DNA of 64,000 nucleotides from JAEUJM01 sp964635055 (GCA_964635055.1 CAZWMT010000001.1:220656-284655), one strand, 5' to 3'. Shown: positions 34,101 through 42,629, counted from the stretch's first letter. Program-made: numbers and translations. The notes: generated from the letters alone by a model not told the origin.

Positions 34101-35461
34101 ATCTCGGCGATGGCCTCCTGCCGCTCACCGACCCAGGCGCTCATCAGCGCCGCCGCGTGGTCGTGATCGTCGGCCGCGAGGGCCTCGTCCAGGGTGGCGC
34201 CGGCGCCGGCTTCCTCGGCCAGGCTCCGCAGCTCGCGCTCGGCGCCACCGAGGTTCGCTGCCGCGGTGGCCTGTTCCGCCTCGCCGTCGTTCACCGACCG
34301 CTGGGCGTCGTCGACGTCGCGCTGCCGCTCGGCACGGTCGTGGTCGAGCCGGTCGCGTTCGGCGGTGCGCTCACCGAGGTCGTGCTGGAGCTGGGCCAGC
34401 TGCGCGCCGTCGCGGTACAGGTCGCTCGTGCGGATGCCCTCGAGCTCACCGCCCACGTCACGCAGCCGGTCGCGCACTCGGGCCTCGTCCTCGGCGAGGG
34501 CGGCGAGCGCGGCAGACACCTCGGCCTGCTCGTCCGCGGCGAGGCGCTGACGGCGCACGACACCGTCCCGGGAGGACTCGGCCCCGCGCACCTCGTCGGC
34601 CAGGGCCGCGATGACCGCCCGGGCGTACGCCCGCTGGCGCCGGCCCAGCTCCTCCAGCTCGGCGACGTCTCCCTCCAGCTCGGCGATCCGTTCGCGCCGG
34701 CGGTCGAGGCGCTCGAAGCCCTCGGCCACCGTGGCCAGCTCGTGCTCGTCGATGGTCGGCAGGGCCTCCGACATCACCTCGCTGAACTTGTCGAGGTCGA
34801 GGTGCTGGCTGAGCTTCTCCTTGCGCAGGGCGAGCAGGGCGCCGATCAACGCCTCGTAGCGATCGGCGCCGAACCCCGGGAAGAGGGTCGCCCGCACCGC
34901 GTCACGGTGCTCGGGGGCCGAGTCGGTCACCCGCCCGTGCTCGCCGATGGCCTCGACGAGGGCGCTACGGGAGATGGGGACACGTGAGCTGTCCAGGAGA
35001 TGCAGGTCGCGGCCCACAGCCTGGCTGGTGGTGAACAGGGTGCGTGTCACGGTCTTGGTGGACGCCGAGGCCCGCAGACGCACGCCGGCGGTGAAGGTGC
35101 GGTCGCCCCTGCGGAGCTCGACCCAGGCGAAGCCGGCCCGGGCGGTGTCGGTGGTGCCGGTCATGACCCGCTCGTACAGACCGCCACGCGACTTGGCCGC
35201 GGACGTGAGCTTGCCGGGGCTGGCGTCCCCGTCGAGCAGGAACGGCAGGAGCAGTTCGAGGGCCATGGACTTGCCCGAGCCGTTGGGTCCCCGCAGCAGC
35301 AGGCGCCCTGCGTGGAACGTGAACACCTCGTCCCAGTAGCGCCACACGTTGACCAGGCCGGCACGGGTGGGGCGCCACCGGTCGTCGGGTGCCGGCGGGC
35401 GGGGCCGCAGCTCGACAGCCTCGACAGGTAGGCCGACCGTCTCGTCGATGAGCAGGCTCAT
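31097..35461 (-). CDS. jetC: Wadjet type III JetC (SMC/MukB-like ATPase, TIGR02680)
   Basis: A 1454-residue SMC-like ATPase. The N-terminal head has FHAGRLLLRGPNGSGKSMALE near residue 45-60 (Walker A GPNGSGKS). Long charged coiled-coil segments rich in Ala/Glu/Arg follow, and the C-terminal head has TGERSVALHLPMIA (signature region) and RLILLDELFAGVD (Walker B) with SDHEWCQY after it. The matching family is TIGR02680 (SbcCD_C), the motor of type III Wadjet, which extrudes and recognises small circular DNA. The middle (about 470-640) carries an unusual acidic/Gly-rich insertion in the coil. ATG 35461 lies 4 nt after the jetB stop. Confidence 0.92.
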   Translation of the reverse strand: MSLLIDETVGLPVEAVELRPRPPAPDDRWRPTRAGLVNVWRYWDEVFTFHAGRLLLRGPNGSGKSMALELLLPFLLDGDASPGKLTSAAKSRGGLYERVMTGTTDTARAGFAWVELRRGDRTFTAGVRLRASASTKTVTRTLFTTSQAVGRDLHLLDSSRVPISRSALVEAIGEHGRVTDSAPEHRDAVRATLFPGFGADRYEALIGALLALRKEKLSQHLDLDKFSEVMSEALPTIDEHELATVAEGFERLDRRRERIAELEGDVAELEELGRRQRAYARAVIAALADEVRGAESSRDGVVRRQRLAADEQAEVSAALAALAEDEARVRDRLRDVGGELEGIRTSDLYRDGAQLAQLQHDLGERTAERDRLDHDRAERQRDVDDAQRSVNDGEAEQATAAANLGGAERELRSLAEEAGAGATLDEALAADDHDHAAALMSAWVGERQEAIAEIRALLTEHGRAVDRRADAEFHLEAQRARVDELTAARRSALATVEDERAAFAEAVSAWSDTSASFTDRWRAAVRRALRGLPPEREPADATDGEGHSGAGYPGAGTLGRASGDVAVHEGDRSTSDGGGPGPEGAGGNLVPGGPDQGPAAHVDDTDTGADDGVGEDAAAGRAEVVDAVDATVAHLRAEHVAATARARADLRHRRAALDEEQAGLERELAPLVAGGWPEVPAPSWRSPRPEARTGAPLWRLVDVTDGTPDDVVDGLEAALVAAGLADAWVSPLGQVEMPAEADVVLTVLDVDRRPAASLADHLCPAATAAGFGVSPDVVDGVLRSVATAPTAPTGSANRKLVIGIDGTFRSGSAAGRGPATPARLLGAAARERHRLVEIDRVRDLIGECGHRRRLLDADVAQLETSAAAVVADLDARPSRRRHDEAAARLGDAEVRLGEADSARVAAEAAVHQAEERVRGAQRQLATRAMAVGAPTDPAGLDRLAHAVIAVRDAAGVWRRRADDHATRGRQLAQLRDSHERAERAATAARDRWRTAADAVAVLDARIEAIRATLGSGYDEMLARVAGLEGEQRELGDERDAVQRRQIDLATRKGTVEEALKTATAALEQAEAARADVHARFVDLHAGPLPADASVTPPAEPLDGVTAVLTRARVVAAELDGVAAGVDDVDRLSHRVEGRLHDARAVLGVRVDLDRVRTPNGWHEVRGSTGGVRQVLVELRGHLSRQLADAHAELQAEEAELFERTLSGSIRQALANRIRGANELVTAINRQLAEVQTAAAGVAVRLRWAVDDDQPDAVRAARSLLLRDPADLSDDERAALTDFVRARVDQARAELEAHAPWEARLRESLDYRAWHRFSLQVAHRDWEGFKPATPKLLQRLSTGERSVALHLPMIASLAAHYTGSDGTPGEGPRLILLDELFAGVDTNNRAQLFGTFTTWDLDAVFTSDHEWCQYASLNGIAIHHLQGGQDDEPVTSTRFTWDGAQRRLDDGADAA

Positions 35462-35465
35462 GAGA

Positions 35466-36764
35466 TCACGTCTCCTCGAACAGGGTCGGCTTCTCGAACA
35501 GGGCCGGTGCCGGATCGGGGCGCCGCCCAGCCGATCCGGCGGTCGAGCGATCACCGTCGTCGCCGACGGGGAGCGGTCGGTAGCGACACAGCGCCGGCCG
35601 GGCCTCGACCACGGCGCCGTCGGGCGACGGGTGCACCAGACCGAAGGCGGCCAGCAGGGCGACGGCCTCGGCGGCCAGGCGCTCGGCGCCACCCGGCTCC
35701 TGGTAGGCCTTGGCCCAGGTGCGGCGGGCGGCGAGGTGGCCGTCCACCGCGGCGACCAGTTCCGTGCGGGTACGGGTGCGGGGCCGCCGCTCGGCGGGGG
35801 TGCCCTCATCGGAGGGGACCTCGGCCACCAGGTGGTCGACCAGCAGCAGCGCCATCTGGTGGACCGTGCCGTTGGGTGCCGGGAAGGTGTCGTCGGTGGT
35901 GCGCCCGGCCTCGTCCACCACTGCCAGCCCCTCGGCCCGCTCCTCGAGGATGAGGCCGGCCTCGGCCACCCGCGCCCGCAGCCAGGTGCGGCCGGCGCCG
36001 CTGGCCAGGTAGTCACGCTGGTCGTCCGTGCAGTCGGCGAGGTGCAGGACGGGGTCGTCGAGCAGGCGCCGGGCCAGGAGGTGGCGGGTGGCCCGGTGGG
36101 GGTCGGCGGTGTCGAGGTGGGTGCCGTCGTAGCGGGGCTCGCGCAACAGCGCGTCGACCGCTCCGGCGAACTCGCTCCCCGGGTCGACCCGGCTGGGCGC
36201 GGTGGCCGGGACGAGCAGCCGGTGCAGGCGGGAGAGATCAGCGGTGAGCAGGGCGTTGGCCTTCTCGTTGCCGACGTAGTCCTCGACGTCGCCACTCGTC
36301 ACCTCGACCGCACGCCACGCCCGCAGGACCAGCAGGGCGTCGACGAACGCCACCCGGTCGCCGTGACGTTCGGCCTCGAACCCGCCCGAGGAGCCCACCG
36401 CCCGGGCCAGCAGGCCGACAGTGGTGACCGGGTGGCTGACCAGCTCGGCGGCCACGAGGCAGAGCAACTGGTAGCGCCGGCGGTCGAACGGCGCACCGCT
36501 CCCCCGCAGCCGCCGCAGCGGCCGGGTGGGGTCGGGGTCGGCGTGGCGCTTGGCCAGGCGGGCGAACCCGGCGGCCGGGTCGACGTGGAGGGTCCAGCCG
36601 CAGGTGGCATCGAACCAGTCGGCCAGCCAGGGGGCGTGGCGGGCGACCAGGGTGTACGCATCGTGGTGGGCGCCGACGTCGAGCAGCGGCCGGCGCAGCA
36701 GGTGCTGGATGGCCTCGGCCCGCTCGGCATCGAGCTGGGTGGCCAGCTCGGGGGTGGCGCTCAC
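35466..36764 (-). CDS. jetB: Wadjet type III JetB (DUF2398/TIGR02678)
   Basis: A 432-residue protein matching the TIGR02678 family: an N-terminal ERAEAIQHLLRRPLLDVGAH helix, HAPWLADWFDATCGWTLHVD, then FDRRRYQLLCLVAAELVSHPVTT, GNEKANALLTADLSRLHRLL and LLVDHLVAEV. In Wadjet this is the KITE-like partner that joins the kleisin JetA to the JetC heads. The GTG start overlaps the jetA stop by 4 bp (GTGA), showing coupled translation. The extreme C-terminus (PAPALFEKPTLFEET) is less conserved. Confidence 0.9.
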   Translation of the reverse strand: MSATPELATQLDAERAEAIQHLLRRPLLDVGAHHDAYTLVARHAPWLADWFDATCGWTLHVDPAAGFARLAKRHADPDPTRPLRRLRGSGAPFDRRRYQLLCLVAAELVSHPVTTVGLLARAVGSSGGFEAERHGDRVAFVDALLVLRAWRAVEVTSGDVEDYVGNEKANALLTADLSRLHRLLVPATAPSRVDPGSEFAGAVDALLREPRYDGTHLDTADPHRATRHLLARRLLDDPVLHLADCTDDQRDYLASGAGRTWLRARVAEAGLILEERAEGLAVVDEAGRTTDDTFPAPNGTVHQMALLLVDHLVAEVPSDEGTPAERRPRTRTRTELVAAVDGHLAARRTWAKAYQEPGGAERLAAEAVALLAAFGLVHPSPDGAVVEARPALCRYRPLPVGDDGDRSTAGSAGRRPDPAPALFEKPTLFEET

Positions 36765-38455
36765 GGTGCCCCTCCCGCCTCGGCCAGCACACCCCCGGCG
36801 CCGCCACCGGAGGTGTCGGTGAGGGTGAGGGAGAGGCCGAAGTTGGGGGCCGTGAGCACCCCGGTGGCGGTGCGGAGGCGGGCACGGCCGCCGTCCGGGG
36901 GTGAGAGCACGACCTCGACCTGGCCGTCGGCGGACAGGGCCCGGCGAGTGCCGTCCACGGCGGGGCGGGCGTCGAGGGCGGCGGCCAGCAGGGCCAGCAA
37001 CTCGGCGAAGGTGGCCGGGTCGAGGTCGGGGAGGTCGGCCAGGCGCACCGTCCCCTCGGTGGCCAGGCCCGCTCGCACCTGGTGGTGACGGGCGAGCTCG
37101 TCGGCCTGGGCCCGCAGGCGGTGGGCGCGGTACCGATCGGGGCTGGCCACCGCCTTCGACCTTCCCCGCTGGTCGAGACTGCCCACCGTGCGCAGCGAGG
37201 GCGCCACCTCGACGGGCTCGGTCTCGCCCCACGACCGGCGCGGCTGGCGCGCGTGGTCGTCGTCGGCGATGAGGTGGGCGTGGCGGGCGGGCCACAGGCC
37301 GAACGCGGCATGGAACAGACGGTGGGCGTCGTTCTCGGTGGGGGCCTCGGCGAACCACCCGGCCAGCACCCGAAGGTCGCGGGCGACCGACGCCGATCGT
37401 CGGCGCTCGTCCCAGCGCCGTTCGAGCACCCGCAGCAACTCGATGATGGCGGCCCGGGCCACACCGAGCAGGCCCTGCACCCGGGCGGGCTCGGCGCCGA
37501 CGGGGGCGAACCAGGCAGCGAGGGCGTCCCACCGGCGCTGCCGTTCGGCGATCCAGGCGGCGGTCGGGTCGTCACCCGCGACCGGGGCCAGGTTGGCGCC
37601 GCGGACCGCCCGGTCGAACAGCGCAGCCGTGCGACCCTCGAGGCGGCGCATGGCCCGCTCGATGCGGCGGCGGGGACGGTCGACGTCATCGACGAAGTCC
37701 TGCAGGTAGGCCACCGTGCGCTGCTTGACCTCGAGGAACACGTCTTGTCCGTCGGGTGCGTCCACCGACGCCGCGGACGTGGGCGGGGTGGTCGAGTCGG
37801 GCTGCCCACCGTCGACACCCCCGCCGTCGGCACCCCCGCCGTCGACACCCCCGCCATCGACAGGCCCGTCGTCGGAAGGCTCGCCGCCGCTGCGCACGAG
37901 CCGCTGCAGCTGCGTGTTGAACTGGCGCACGCTGGTGACGAGGCCGGCCAGGTGGGCCTCGACCTCTTTGAGGCGCACCCACACGGTGTTGTCGGCCCGC
38001 GGCTCGGCGGGGGCGTCGAGCAGGTCGGCGATCTCGCCGAGGGCGTCGCCGATGGCGTCGAGCACCGCGGGCTGGAGGCTGGCGACGTGGCGCAGCGACT
38101 CGAGCGCGGCGAACAGCCCCGCCACGGCGGCCTCGCCCTTCGGCGCCAGCGACCACTGGAGGTTGCGGCGCTCGAACTCCTCGGGCGTGGCGTAGGTGGC
38201 GGTGTGGTCCTGCGACACCTCGAGCAGGCCCCAGCCGGCCAGCGCCGCCAGCACGGCGACGAGCTGGTCGTCGGTGATGGGCTCGTCCCAGCCCACCTGG
38301 CGCAGCGCCATCCGCACGCCGTCGAGGTTGAGCACCGGCGCCAGCACGCCGGCGTGCTCGAAGGCGCTCATCACCGCGACGTGCGCGTCTCGGCGGTCGG
38401 TCGTGGTGAAGCGGAAGAGGTCCGCCTCCAGGTCTCGCCACGGCCGCAACGTCAT
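36761..38455 (-). CDS. jetA: Wadjet type III JetA (DUF2397/TIGR02677)
   Basis: A 564-residue protein of the DUF2397 family: RWRDLEADLFRFTTTDRR-like N-terminus (here LRPWRDLEADLFRFTTTDRR), NVR-like winged-helix strands, NLQWSLAPKGEAAVAGL, and FVDDVDRPRRRIERAMRRLE. It is the kleisin-like subunit of type III Wadjet. Near residues 195-215 is a linker of G-G-G-V-D/A-D-G repeats coded by 15-bp units (37811-37870). ATG 38455 was chosen over longer frames because it begins the family's conserved segment; TACGAT lies 8 nt upstream as a possible -10. First gene of the operon jetA-jetB-jetC-jetD. Confidence 0.9.
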   Translation of the reverse strand: MTLRPWRDLEADLFRFTTTDRRDAHVAVMSAFEHAGVLAPVLNLDGVRMALRQVGWDEPITDDQLVAVLAALAGWGLLEVSQDHTATYATPEEFERRNLQWSLAPKGEAAVAGLFAALESLRHVASLQPAVLDAIGDALGEIADLLDAPAEPRADNTVWVRLKEVEAHLAGLVTSVRQFNTQLQRLVRSGGEPSDDGPVDGGGVDGGGADGGGVDGGQPDSTTPPTSAASVDAPDGQDVFLEVKQRTVAYLQDFVDDVDRPRRRIERAMRRLEGRTAALFDRAVRGANLAPVAGDDPTAAWIAERQRRWDALAAWFAPVGAEPARVQGLLGVARAAIIELLRVLERRWDERRRSASVARDLRVLAGWFAEAPTENDAHRLFHAAFGLWPARHAHLIADDDHARQPRRSWGETEPVEVAPSLRTVGSLDQRGRSKAVASPDRYRAHRLRAQADELARHHQVRAGLATEGTVRLADLPDLDPATFAELLALLAAALDARPAVDGTRRALSADGQVEVVLSPPDGGRARLRTATGVLTAPNFGLSLTLTDTSGGGAGGVLAEAGGAP

Positions 38456-38551
38456 GGTTCCGGATCGTAGGCAGCCGGTCTGACAGGAACGGCCACCCGC
38501 GCCGGCACCTCCGCTCAGCCTGCCAGCCGATCGACGAGAGGAGCCCGGTAG

Positions 38552-38603
38552 ATCGGCGATAGGGGGGCTGCAAATCGGCGAGCGGAGGGCTGCAAATCGG
38601 CGA
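38552..38603. repeat. Three direct repeats with exact 22-bp period
   Basis: ATCGGCGA occurs at 38552, 38574 and 38596; the last two are within GGCTGCAAATCGGCGA. The period is two helical turns, so a protein could bind the three copies on one DNA face. They lie 97-148 bp upstream of jetA and directly before the decayed DUF4143 gene. Confidence 0.75.
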
Positions 38604-38626
38604 TGGATCACCGCATGCAAGGGTGG

Positions 38627-38893
38627 TCGTCGAACCGCACGACCCGGGCGCGCCGGGCGCCCAAGATCCACTTGGCCGACAGCGGTGTGCTGGGTTCTTA
38701 CCTCGACGTGGACCCCGATGCGCTCGAGGGCGGCCCCGTCGGCCAACTGCTCGAGTGCTTCGTCGCCGGCGAGCTGCGGCGCCAGCTCGCATGGAGCGAC
38801 ACCGACGCCCAGCTCTTCCACTTCAGGAGCCAGGATGGCGCCGAGGTCGACCTGATCGCCGAAGACCGGCGCGGCCCTATCGTCGGCGTCGAT
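38627..38893 (+). pseudogene. C-terminal fragment of a DUF4143 AAA ATPase
   Basis: The plus-strand frame reads RAPKIHLADSGVLGSYLDVD, then GPVGQLLECFVAGELRRQLA, FHFRSQDGAEVDLIAEDRRG and IVGVDS. This is the C-terminal segment of AAA_14/DUF4143 ATPases (compare the intact copy at 45987-47264, which has the same HLVDPAL and REVDLIVERADHRVVAIEVK parts). No ATPase domain or proper start precedes it, and the last strand breaks at about 38890, where the minus-strand operon ends. It is a remnant. Confidence 0.8.
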
Positions 38894-39727
38894 TCAGTCG
38901 TCGAACAACGAGGGCTGGGACACCTCGGCGGTGTCACCGGAGCCGCCGCTGCTCACTTCCGCCCTGCCATCGGGCGCTCTGGCCGATGCCCGCCGCACGG
39001 ACACGCCCCACCGGCGCACCTTCTCGTTGCGGTCGGTGGCCGCGAGGCGCTCCGCCGCTTCCGGCCCGTCGCGCGCCGCGAGCTTCTCGAGGGCGGCCAA
39101 CCGCACCGTGCCGCTGCTCCAGGTCACGGCCAGTTCGATGGCCGCAGCACGGAGCTCGTCATCCAGGCACTCGCAGGCGTCGAGCAGACCGAGCAGCACG
39201 TGGTCGCCGGCCCGGGCCGGGTGGTGCACCACCGCGTCGAGCAGGTCGCCAGCGCCGAGGAACTGGTGGCGGATCGCCCGCTCGGCGCCCCAACGCCGCA
39301 GCGGCGGTTGGATCGGGCGGCTGACGACCACCACGGGCGCCGCCTGGCCGTTCCGCGGCGCCGGCCGCTCCACCCGGACGGTGCCGTCACGGAGCCAGGC
39401 CGGCGGCACCGGCCAGCCGTAGTCCTCGTCGAGCACGAACTCGACCGCCAGGTCGTCGAGGCGCCCGGCCTCCACCAGACCCGACTCCTCGATCCCCCGA
39501 ATGAGCGGGCCGGTGGCTTGCCGCCACCGACGGTCGGTGCACAACAAGCCAGCGGTCCGCCACGCCTCCTCGGGGTTCTCTCGATGCAGGTGCCGGAAGA
39601 CCATCTCGGCCAGCCACGAGTTGGGGGCCGACCGCACGCTGTGTGCCCGCACCAGCCACCGCCACAGGTCGTCCGGCCGGTCGGCAGCGACGACGGCGGC
39701 AAGGTCCTCCTGCGGGTCCAGCAGCAT
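38894..39727 (-). CDS. Unrecognised helical-repeat protein in primase-helicase operon
   Basis: A 277-residue protein. It begins LDPQEDLAAVVAADRPDDLWRWLVRAHSVRSAPNSW and later has helical pairs (LLGLLDACECLDDELRAAAI, VRLAALEKLAARDGPEAAER, LAATDRNEKVRRWGVS) resembling HEAT/armadillo repeats. The ATG at 39727 overlaps the stop of the upstream gene (ATGA), so its synthesis is tied to that gene. No enzyme motif is visible. It ends in PSLFDD, a short acidic tail. It may be a specificity or scaffold subunit for the primase-helicase encoded first in the operon. Confidence 0.6.
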   Translation of the reverse strand: MLLDPQEDLAAVVAADRPDDLWRWLVRAHSVRSAPNSWLAEMVFRHLHRENPEEAWRTAGLLCTDRRWRQATGPLIRGIEESGLVEAGRLDDLAVEFVLDEDYGWPVPPAWLRDGTVRVERPAPRNGQAAPVVVVSRPIQPPLRRWGAERAIRHQFLGAGDLLDAVVHHPARAGDHVLLGLLDACECLDDELRAAAIELAVTWSSGTVRLAALEKLAARDGPEAAERLAATDRNEKVRRWGVSVRRASARAPDGRAEVSSGGSGDTAEVSQPSLFDD

Positions 39728-40062
39728 CAGCCGTCCACCCCCAGCCACCGGCGGTAGGCAGCCACCAGCGTGGCGGCATGCTGATCAGGTCGCTGGAAGG
39801 CCACGTCGAGGATCGACACCCGGTGCCGGCCGCCCTCGTTCTCGACGACCGCCACCAGGCCACGGCGCTCGTCGCCATCGAAGTCGACACCGACCACACG
39901 CACCGGCGTGCCCACCACCGTCGCGGCGAACGGGACGTCGACCTCGTCGGCGAAGGCCTGGAGGAAGCACCAGTACGGCTCGTCTCCGTAGGCGTCGACG
40001 GTGATCCTCTCGATCAGCTCGTCGAGCTCGTCGCCCTCGCCGAAGGCATCGGTCGCGGTCAC
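39727..40062 (-). CDS. Small CcbP-like protein in primase-helicase operon
   Basis: A 111-residue acidic protein (DELDELIERITVDAYGDEPY, WCFLQAFADEVDVPFAATVV, VRVVGVDFDGDERRGLVAVV, VSILDVAFQRPDQHAATLVA). The ITVDAYG...E...PF-A segment resembles the calcium-binding CcbP family (Calci_bind_CcbP). GTG 40062 follows the helicase stop by one base and its own stop overlaps the next start (ATGA). The family link is tentative. An earlier in-frame start at 40119 would overlap the helicase gene. Confidence 0.55.
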   Translation of the reverse strand: MTATDAFGEGDELDELIERITVDAYGDEPYWCFLQAFADEVDVPFAATVVGTPVRVVGVDFDGDERRGLVAVVENEGGRHRVSILDVAFQRPDQHAATLVAAYRRWLGVDG

Positions 40063-40063
40063 G

Positions 40064-42499
40064 TCAGAAGGGGTCCACCAGCGGCTCGTCGGGCACGGCG
40101 GACAGCTTGCCAGCCCCACGTCGGGGACGGCGTCGCCCTCGGGGCGTGTCGAAGCCGAGGCTCTGATACGCCGGCAAGCGCTTGGCGTGCATGCGGTCGA
40201 GCACGGGGATGCGCACGTCGACGTAGTCGTGCAGCTCGACGTGCACCTTGGCGTCGTGCGACCGCAGCAGGCGCCCGACGTACTGAACCACCCGGCCCTT
40301 GAAGGCGATCGGGAACGCCAGGAACAAGGTGTCGAGCTCTGGCCAGTCGAACCCCTCGCCGAGATACGAGCCGGTGGCGACGATCACGAAGCCCGCCGCC
40401 GGGTCACGCCCCGCCACCGCGTCGGCCACCGCCGCCCGCGCCTTCTTGCCCATGCCGCCCTGGAGCACCTGGGGGTCGTCACCCAGCGAGCGCAGTGCCG
40501 CGACCAGGTGCTCGACGTGCTCCTTGCGCTGGGTGAGGACCAGACAGGTTCGCCCCTCGCTGATGGCTTGGTGCACGTCGTGGGCGATCTGCTCGGTGCG
40601 CCGGTGGTCATCGACGAGGGCCGCGAACACCTCCTGGATGTGGGCGGCGACGTCTTCGTCGACGTCGGCGGCCGTCCCGTGGACCACGAGGTCGCGCCGC
40701 ACCAGCTCGGTTCCCTCCACCGTGCCCGCCTTGATCTCGTGGCGGTTCGGGCCGCAGTGGAAGGCGATGAGGGCCTCCAGCTTGTCCCGCCGGTAGGGCG
40801 TGGCGGTCAGCCCGAGCCAGCGCCGGGTCGACGCCCGCTCGACGCAGGACGCGAACGAGACCGCCGGCAGGTGGTGGCACTCGTCCACGACGACCAGTCC
40901 GTAGCCGTCGAACCGGGCAGCGTCGTCACGGCGGGCCAGGCTCTGGATCATGGCGACGTCGACGACCCCGGTGGGCTTGTTGCGGCCGCCGCCGATCTGA
41001 CCGATCCCCGACGACTCGAGCGGGTGACCGTCGAGGGCGAGATGGTCGACGAGGCGCGCCCGCCACTGGTCGACCAGCTCCATGCGGTCGACGATCACGA
41101 GGGTGGGCACCCGATGGTGGGCGATGACGGCGCACGCCATCACCGTCTTGCCGGCGCCGGGCGGCGCCACCAGCACGCCCAGCTCGTGGCCGACGAGGTC
41201 GGCCACGGCGGCCACCTGCTGCGGGCGAAGCTCGCCCTCGAACTCGAGGTCGATCGCATCAGGTTCCGGGCGGGCGTCCTCCACGACGAGCGAGCTGCCC
41301 AGGTCGGCGACGAGCGCCTCGACCCGCTCCCGCAGCCCGCGCGGCAGGTGCAGCCACTCCAAGTCCTCCCGGTAGGCGGTGATGAAGCGGGGCGTGTCCC
41401 AGGTGGAGAAGCGCATGCGCTGCTTCTCGTAGAACTCGGGGTTGGCCACCGACGCCAAGTGCTTCAAGGCGGCGACCACCGCGGGTGGGAGGCCACGCCG
41501 CTCGATCGACAGCATCGCCCCCATCCGGGCCCGGATGACCGGTGGAGCCGGCGGCCCATCCGCCGAGGCGATCGAAGCAGCGAGGTCGGCGAAGGAGAGC
41601 GCTGGGCCCGCATCGACGGGGCGGAGGGCGTCGGCAAGGGCCTCGACCGCATCCGGTGCCATGCGGGCGATCGACGACAGGAAGGCCCACTGGTCGGGCC
41701 AGGGCTCCAGGGTGGTGGGGTCGAGGAACACCGTCGCACCCCGCCTGGCCGCCTCGCCCTGCAGCGGGAGGGCGATCAGGTTGCCGAACCCCGCCTTGGG
41801 CAGGAAGTCCTGCGACGGGAAGAGGCGGTCGTAGCTGGCGAGGTCGAGCTCGGCACGCGCGGCCATGGCTCGCCGCAGCAGCGCAGCGCCGAGGGCGCGT
41901 GCCGTGGCCGCGGGGACGAGCCCATCGAAGAAGACCCACACGTGCGCCCCGTTCCCCGAGCGCGACCGCTCGAGCGCAGCGGGCACCCCGTGGGCGTGGC
42001 AGGCATCGAGGTAGGCCAGAGCGTCGAGCGCCCACGTCCCCTTGTCGAAGTCGCACGCCAGCAGCCCGCACGTGTCACCCGGCACCAGCGGGTAGACCCC
42101 GATGGTCGCCTCGCCCCGGAGGTGGCGGACCAGGACGTCGTCGGTGAGCGGCAGCAGGTCGGCTGGTCTCCGCTTGGATGACCATCCGCCGCGAGACGCC
42201 GGCGACCACCCCGACTTGCCCGTGGTGGCGTTCTCCCACCGCACGGCGTAAACGTCGGTATGGGCACAGAACAGCGACCGCACGAGCGCCAGCTTCTCGA
42301 CTGCCGGCGAAGAGCCATCGACGGCGGTCAGCCCCTGGTCGACCGCCGGCGCCGGCAGCAGCGTCGGCGCCCACGCGGCCGAATGCCCGCCCGGCTCCCG
42401 CTCATCGAGCCCGAGCAGCGCCCTCAGGCGCTGGTTCTCCGCCCGGAGGCGCTCGACCTCGGCGACCAGCTCCGCCGTCCGGGGATCGTCAACGGTCAC
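40064..42499 (-). CDS. AEP primase-like domain fused to DEAD/DEAH helicase (TOTE-type)
   Basis: An 811-residue protein. Residues about 10-45 are a leucine-rich coil (AELVAEVERLRAENQRLRAL). Residues about 60-260 form an archaeo-eukaryotic primase-like domain: LLACDFDKGTWALDALAYLD, ERSRSGNGAHVWVFFDG and FLPKAGFGNLIALPLQG. The C-terminal half is a superfamily 2 helicase: APPGAGKTVMACAVIAHH near 448, VVVDECHHLPAVSF near 535, LTATPYRRDKL, and QYVGRLLRSHDAKVHVELHDYVD near 740. The same pairing occurs in TOTE conflict systems and mobile-element defence. It is the first gene of a tight three-gene operon (gaps of 1 nt, then an overlap). The biochemical target is unknown. Confidence 0.8.
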   Translation of the reverse strand: MTVDDPRTAELVAEVERLRAENQRLRALLGLDEREPGGHSAAWAPTLLPAPAVDQGLTAVDGSSPAVEKLALVRSLFCAHTDVYAVRWENATTGKSGWSPASRGGWSSKRRPADLLPLTDDVLVRHLRGEATIGVYPLVPGDTCGLLACDFDKGTWALDALAYLDACHAHGVPAALERSRSGNGAHVWVFFDGLVPAATARALGAALLRRAMAARAELDLASYDRLFPSQDFLPKAGFGNLIALPLQGEAARRGATVFLDPTTLEPWPDQWAFLSSIARMAPDAVEALADALRPVDAGPALSFADLAASIASADGPPAPPVIRARMGAMLSIERRGLPPAVVAALKHLASVANPEFYEKQRMRFSTWDTPRFITAYREDLEWLHLPRGLRERVEALVADLGSSLVVEDARPEPDAIDLEFEGELRPQQVAAVADLVGHELGVLVAPPGAGKTVMACAVIAHHRVPTLVIVDRMELVDQWRARLVDHLALDGHPLESSGIGQIGGGRNKPTGVVDVAMIQSLARRDDAARFDGYGLVVVDECHHLPAVSFASCVERASTRRWLGLTATPYRRDKLEALIAFHCGPNRHEIKAGTVEGTELVRRDLVVHGTAADVDEDVAAHIQEVFAALVDDHRRTEQIAHDVHQAISEGRTCLVLTQRKEHVEHLVAALRSLGDDPQVLQGGMGKKARAAVADAVAGRDPAAGFVIVATGSYLGEGFDWPELDTLFLAFPIAFKGRVVQYVGRLLRSHDAKVHVELHDYVDVRIPVLDRMHAKRLPAYQSLGFDTPRGRRRPRRGAGKLSAVPDEPLVDPF

Positions 42500-42629
42500 G
42501 GGTCACCGCCCCGCTCGTGAGCGCCGGGGCGAGGGAAGGAGCACAGCAAACCCAGGCACACGCGACGGCGCCGACCGAAGCGGAGGCGGCCGAGCGAGCG
42601 CCTGTGAACCTTGACGCCCACACAACTGG

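Noticed and set aside
35462..36295. N-terminal extension of JetC to 36295
   Set aside because: The extension lies inside jetB in another frame; ATG 35461 begins the family's conserved N-terminus.
29626..38455. Chromosomal MukBEF-type condensin
   Set aside because: The four-gene set with a Toprim JetD and DUF2397/DUF2398 partners is specific to Wadjet type III, not housekeeping condensin.
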